The notes beneath the pieces are model-generated. The model was given only the letters and a program-made list of their open reading frames with translations, was not told the origin of the DNA and did no database searches. This document shows, in pieces, positions 63,684 to 64,000 of a stretch of 64,000 nucleotides of DNA (its first letter is position 1; every line of letters begins with the position of its first letter). A program made the translations under genes and the position numbers. The stretch is from Sphaerotilus natans (GTDB lineage Bacteria; Pseudomonadota; Gammaproteobacteria; Burkholderiales; Burkholderiaceae_C): contig NZ_FTMZ01000022.1 in assembly GCF_900156335.1 (NCBI RefSeq), positions 22,365 through 86,364 on the forward strand, read 5' to 3'.

Positions 63684-64000
63684 CAGGGCAGGGCGATTGC
63701 ATCAGCCATCGCTCGAAATTTGTGCAGGGCTGAGTGAGGCTGGAGTCAAGCCGAAGAGCGCTTGGAGGTAGTCATCGCTCCAGCCCATGCGCTTGCGCTT
63801 GGTCTTCTGGCTGCCCTTGCCGGCGTCGAGCTTGATCTGGTTCTGGGCGATGCGCCGCAGCGTGGCCATGTTGTGCGGGCCGTGGTCGCGCCGGATCAGG
63901 CAGGCATCCTCGCGGTAGTTGACGTCCAGCACCCAGTGGCAGTCGTTCTCGATGGCCCAGTGCGCCCGGATGGTGGCGTTGAAGGCCTGGGCGTCGAGCA
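63684..64000 (-). mobile_element. ISAs1-family insertion sequence, right part (continues beyond window)
   Basis: The transposase 3' end and its downstream boundary are visible. The left edge at about 63684 (CAGGGCAGGGCGATTGCATCA) is my guess at the terminal inverted repeat; the other end and the target duplication are outside the window. The element inserted about 60 bases after tldD. Confidence 0.5.
63702..64000 (-). CDS. ISAs1-family transposase, C-terminal part (5' end outside window)
   Basis: About 99 codons. The read-through from the window edge gives RAHWAIENDCHWVLDVNYRED then RRDHGPHNMATLRRIAQN, the C-terminal signature of DDE_Tnp_ISAS1/H-repeat transposases (HWxIEN, LDVxFxED, NxAxLRRIA). 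The stop is normal and the visible part is uninterrupted, so this end looks intact. Confidence 0.85.
   Translation of the reverse strand, partial: LDAQAFNATIRAHWAIENDCHWVLDVNYREDACLIRRDHGPHNMATLRRIAQNQIKLDAGKGSQKTKRKRMGWSDDYLQALFGLTPASLSPAQISSDG

Overview
The window is GC-rich, almost fully coding DNA from a betaproteobacterial chromosome, most likely order Burkholderiales (Leptothrix/Sphaerotilus/Rubrivivax-like). That placement is inferred from gene content and gene order: ppc next to hemC-hemD-hemX-hemY, ftsK-lolA-rarA next to trxB, petABC-sspA-sspB-tRNA-Thr, DUF3579-argD-argF, and radA/alr/lplT. No phage, plasmid or CRISPR locus was seen. The only mobile DNA is the end of an ISAs1-type insertion sequence at the right edge.

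Layout. 0-5 kb: 3' end of a sensor histidine kinase, a DUF3717/DUF1289 protein, a YidB-like protein, purN, an RsmB-type rRNA methyltransferase and an acyl desaturase. 5-14 kb: a FimV-like membrane protein, rpmB-rpmG with a clear terminator, trxB divergent from a Crp/Fnr regulator, then ftsK-lolA-rarA. 14-19 kb: a branched-chain amino acid type ABC transporter (livHMGF, no binding protein) behind a textbook sigma-54 promoter, followed by a histone-deacetylase-fold amidohydrolase. 19-26.5 kb: ppc, convergent with that gene, and the tetrapyrrole cluster hemCDXY. 26.5-30 kb: two identical tRNA-Arg(ACG) genes with a terminator, then a three-gene minus-strand unit (membrane alpha/beta-hydrolase-like protein, cytochrome P450, small membrane protein). 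30-33 kb: DUF3579 gene divergent from argD-argF.

33-43 kb is the most accessory part. It holds a Tat-type lipoprotein, an FkbO/Hyg5/XanB2-type chorismatase, a frameshifted metallophosphoesterase directly upstream of a protein kinase fused to a universal stress protein domain, an acyl-CoA ligase, ppnP, and a translationally coupled pair made of a cysteine-less sulfite-oxidase-fold periplasmic protein and a hybrid histidine kinase. 43-55 kb: radA, a LysE exporter, a DUF4394 lipoprotein, an acyl-CoA thioesterase, a cytochrome b561, alr, lplT, a protein with a degenerate receiver domain, an aromatic aminotransferase and a GGDEF-EAL protein. 55-64 kb: mscL, the cytochrome bc1 operon petABC, sspA-sspB, tRNA-Thr(TGT), a DUF454 protein, dinB, tldD and the ISAs1 transposase end.

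Across the window many transcription units start with a -10 element of the form TANAAT/GACAAT/TACACT. In at least four cases (ftsK, hemC, the LysE exporter, tldD) this lies only 6-7 bases before the ATG, which predicts leaderless mRNAs. Several convergent gene pairs end in GC-rich inverted repeats that contain or flank the stop codons.
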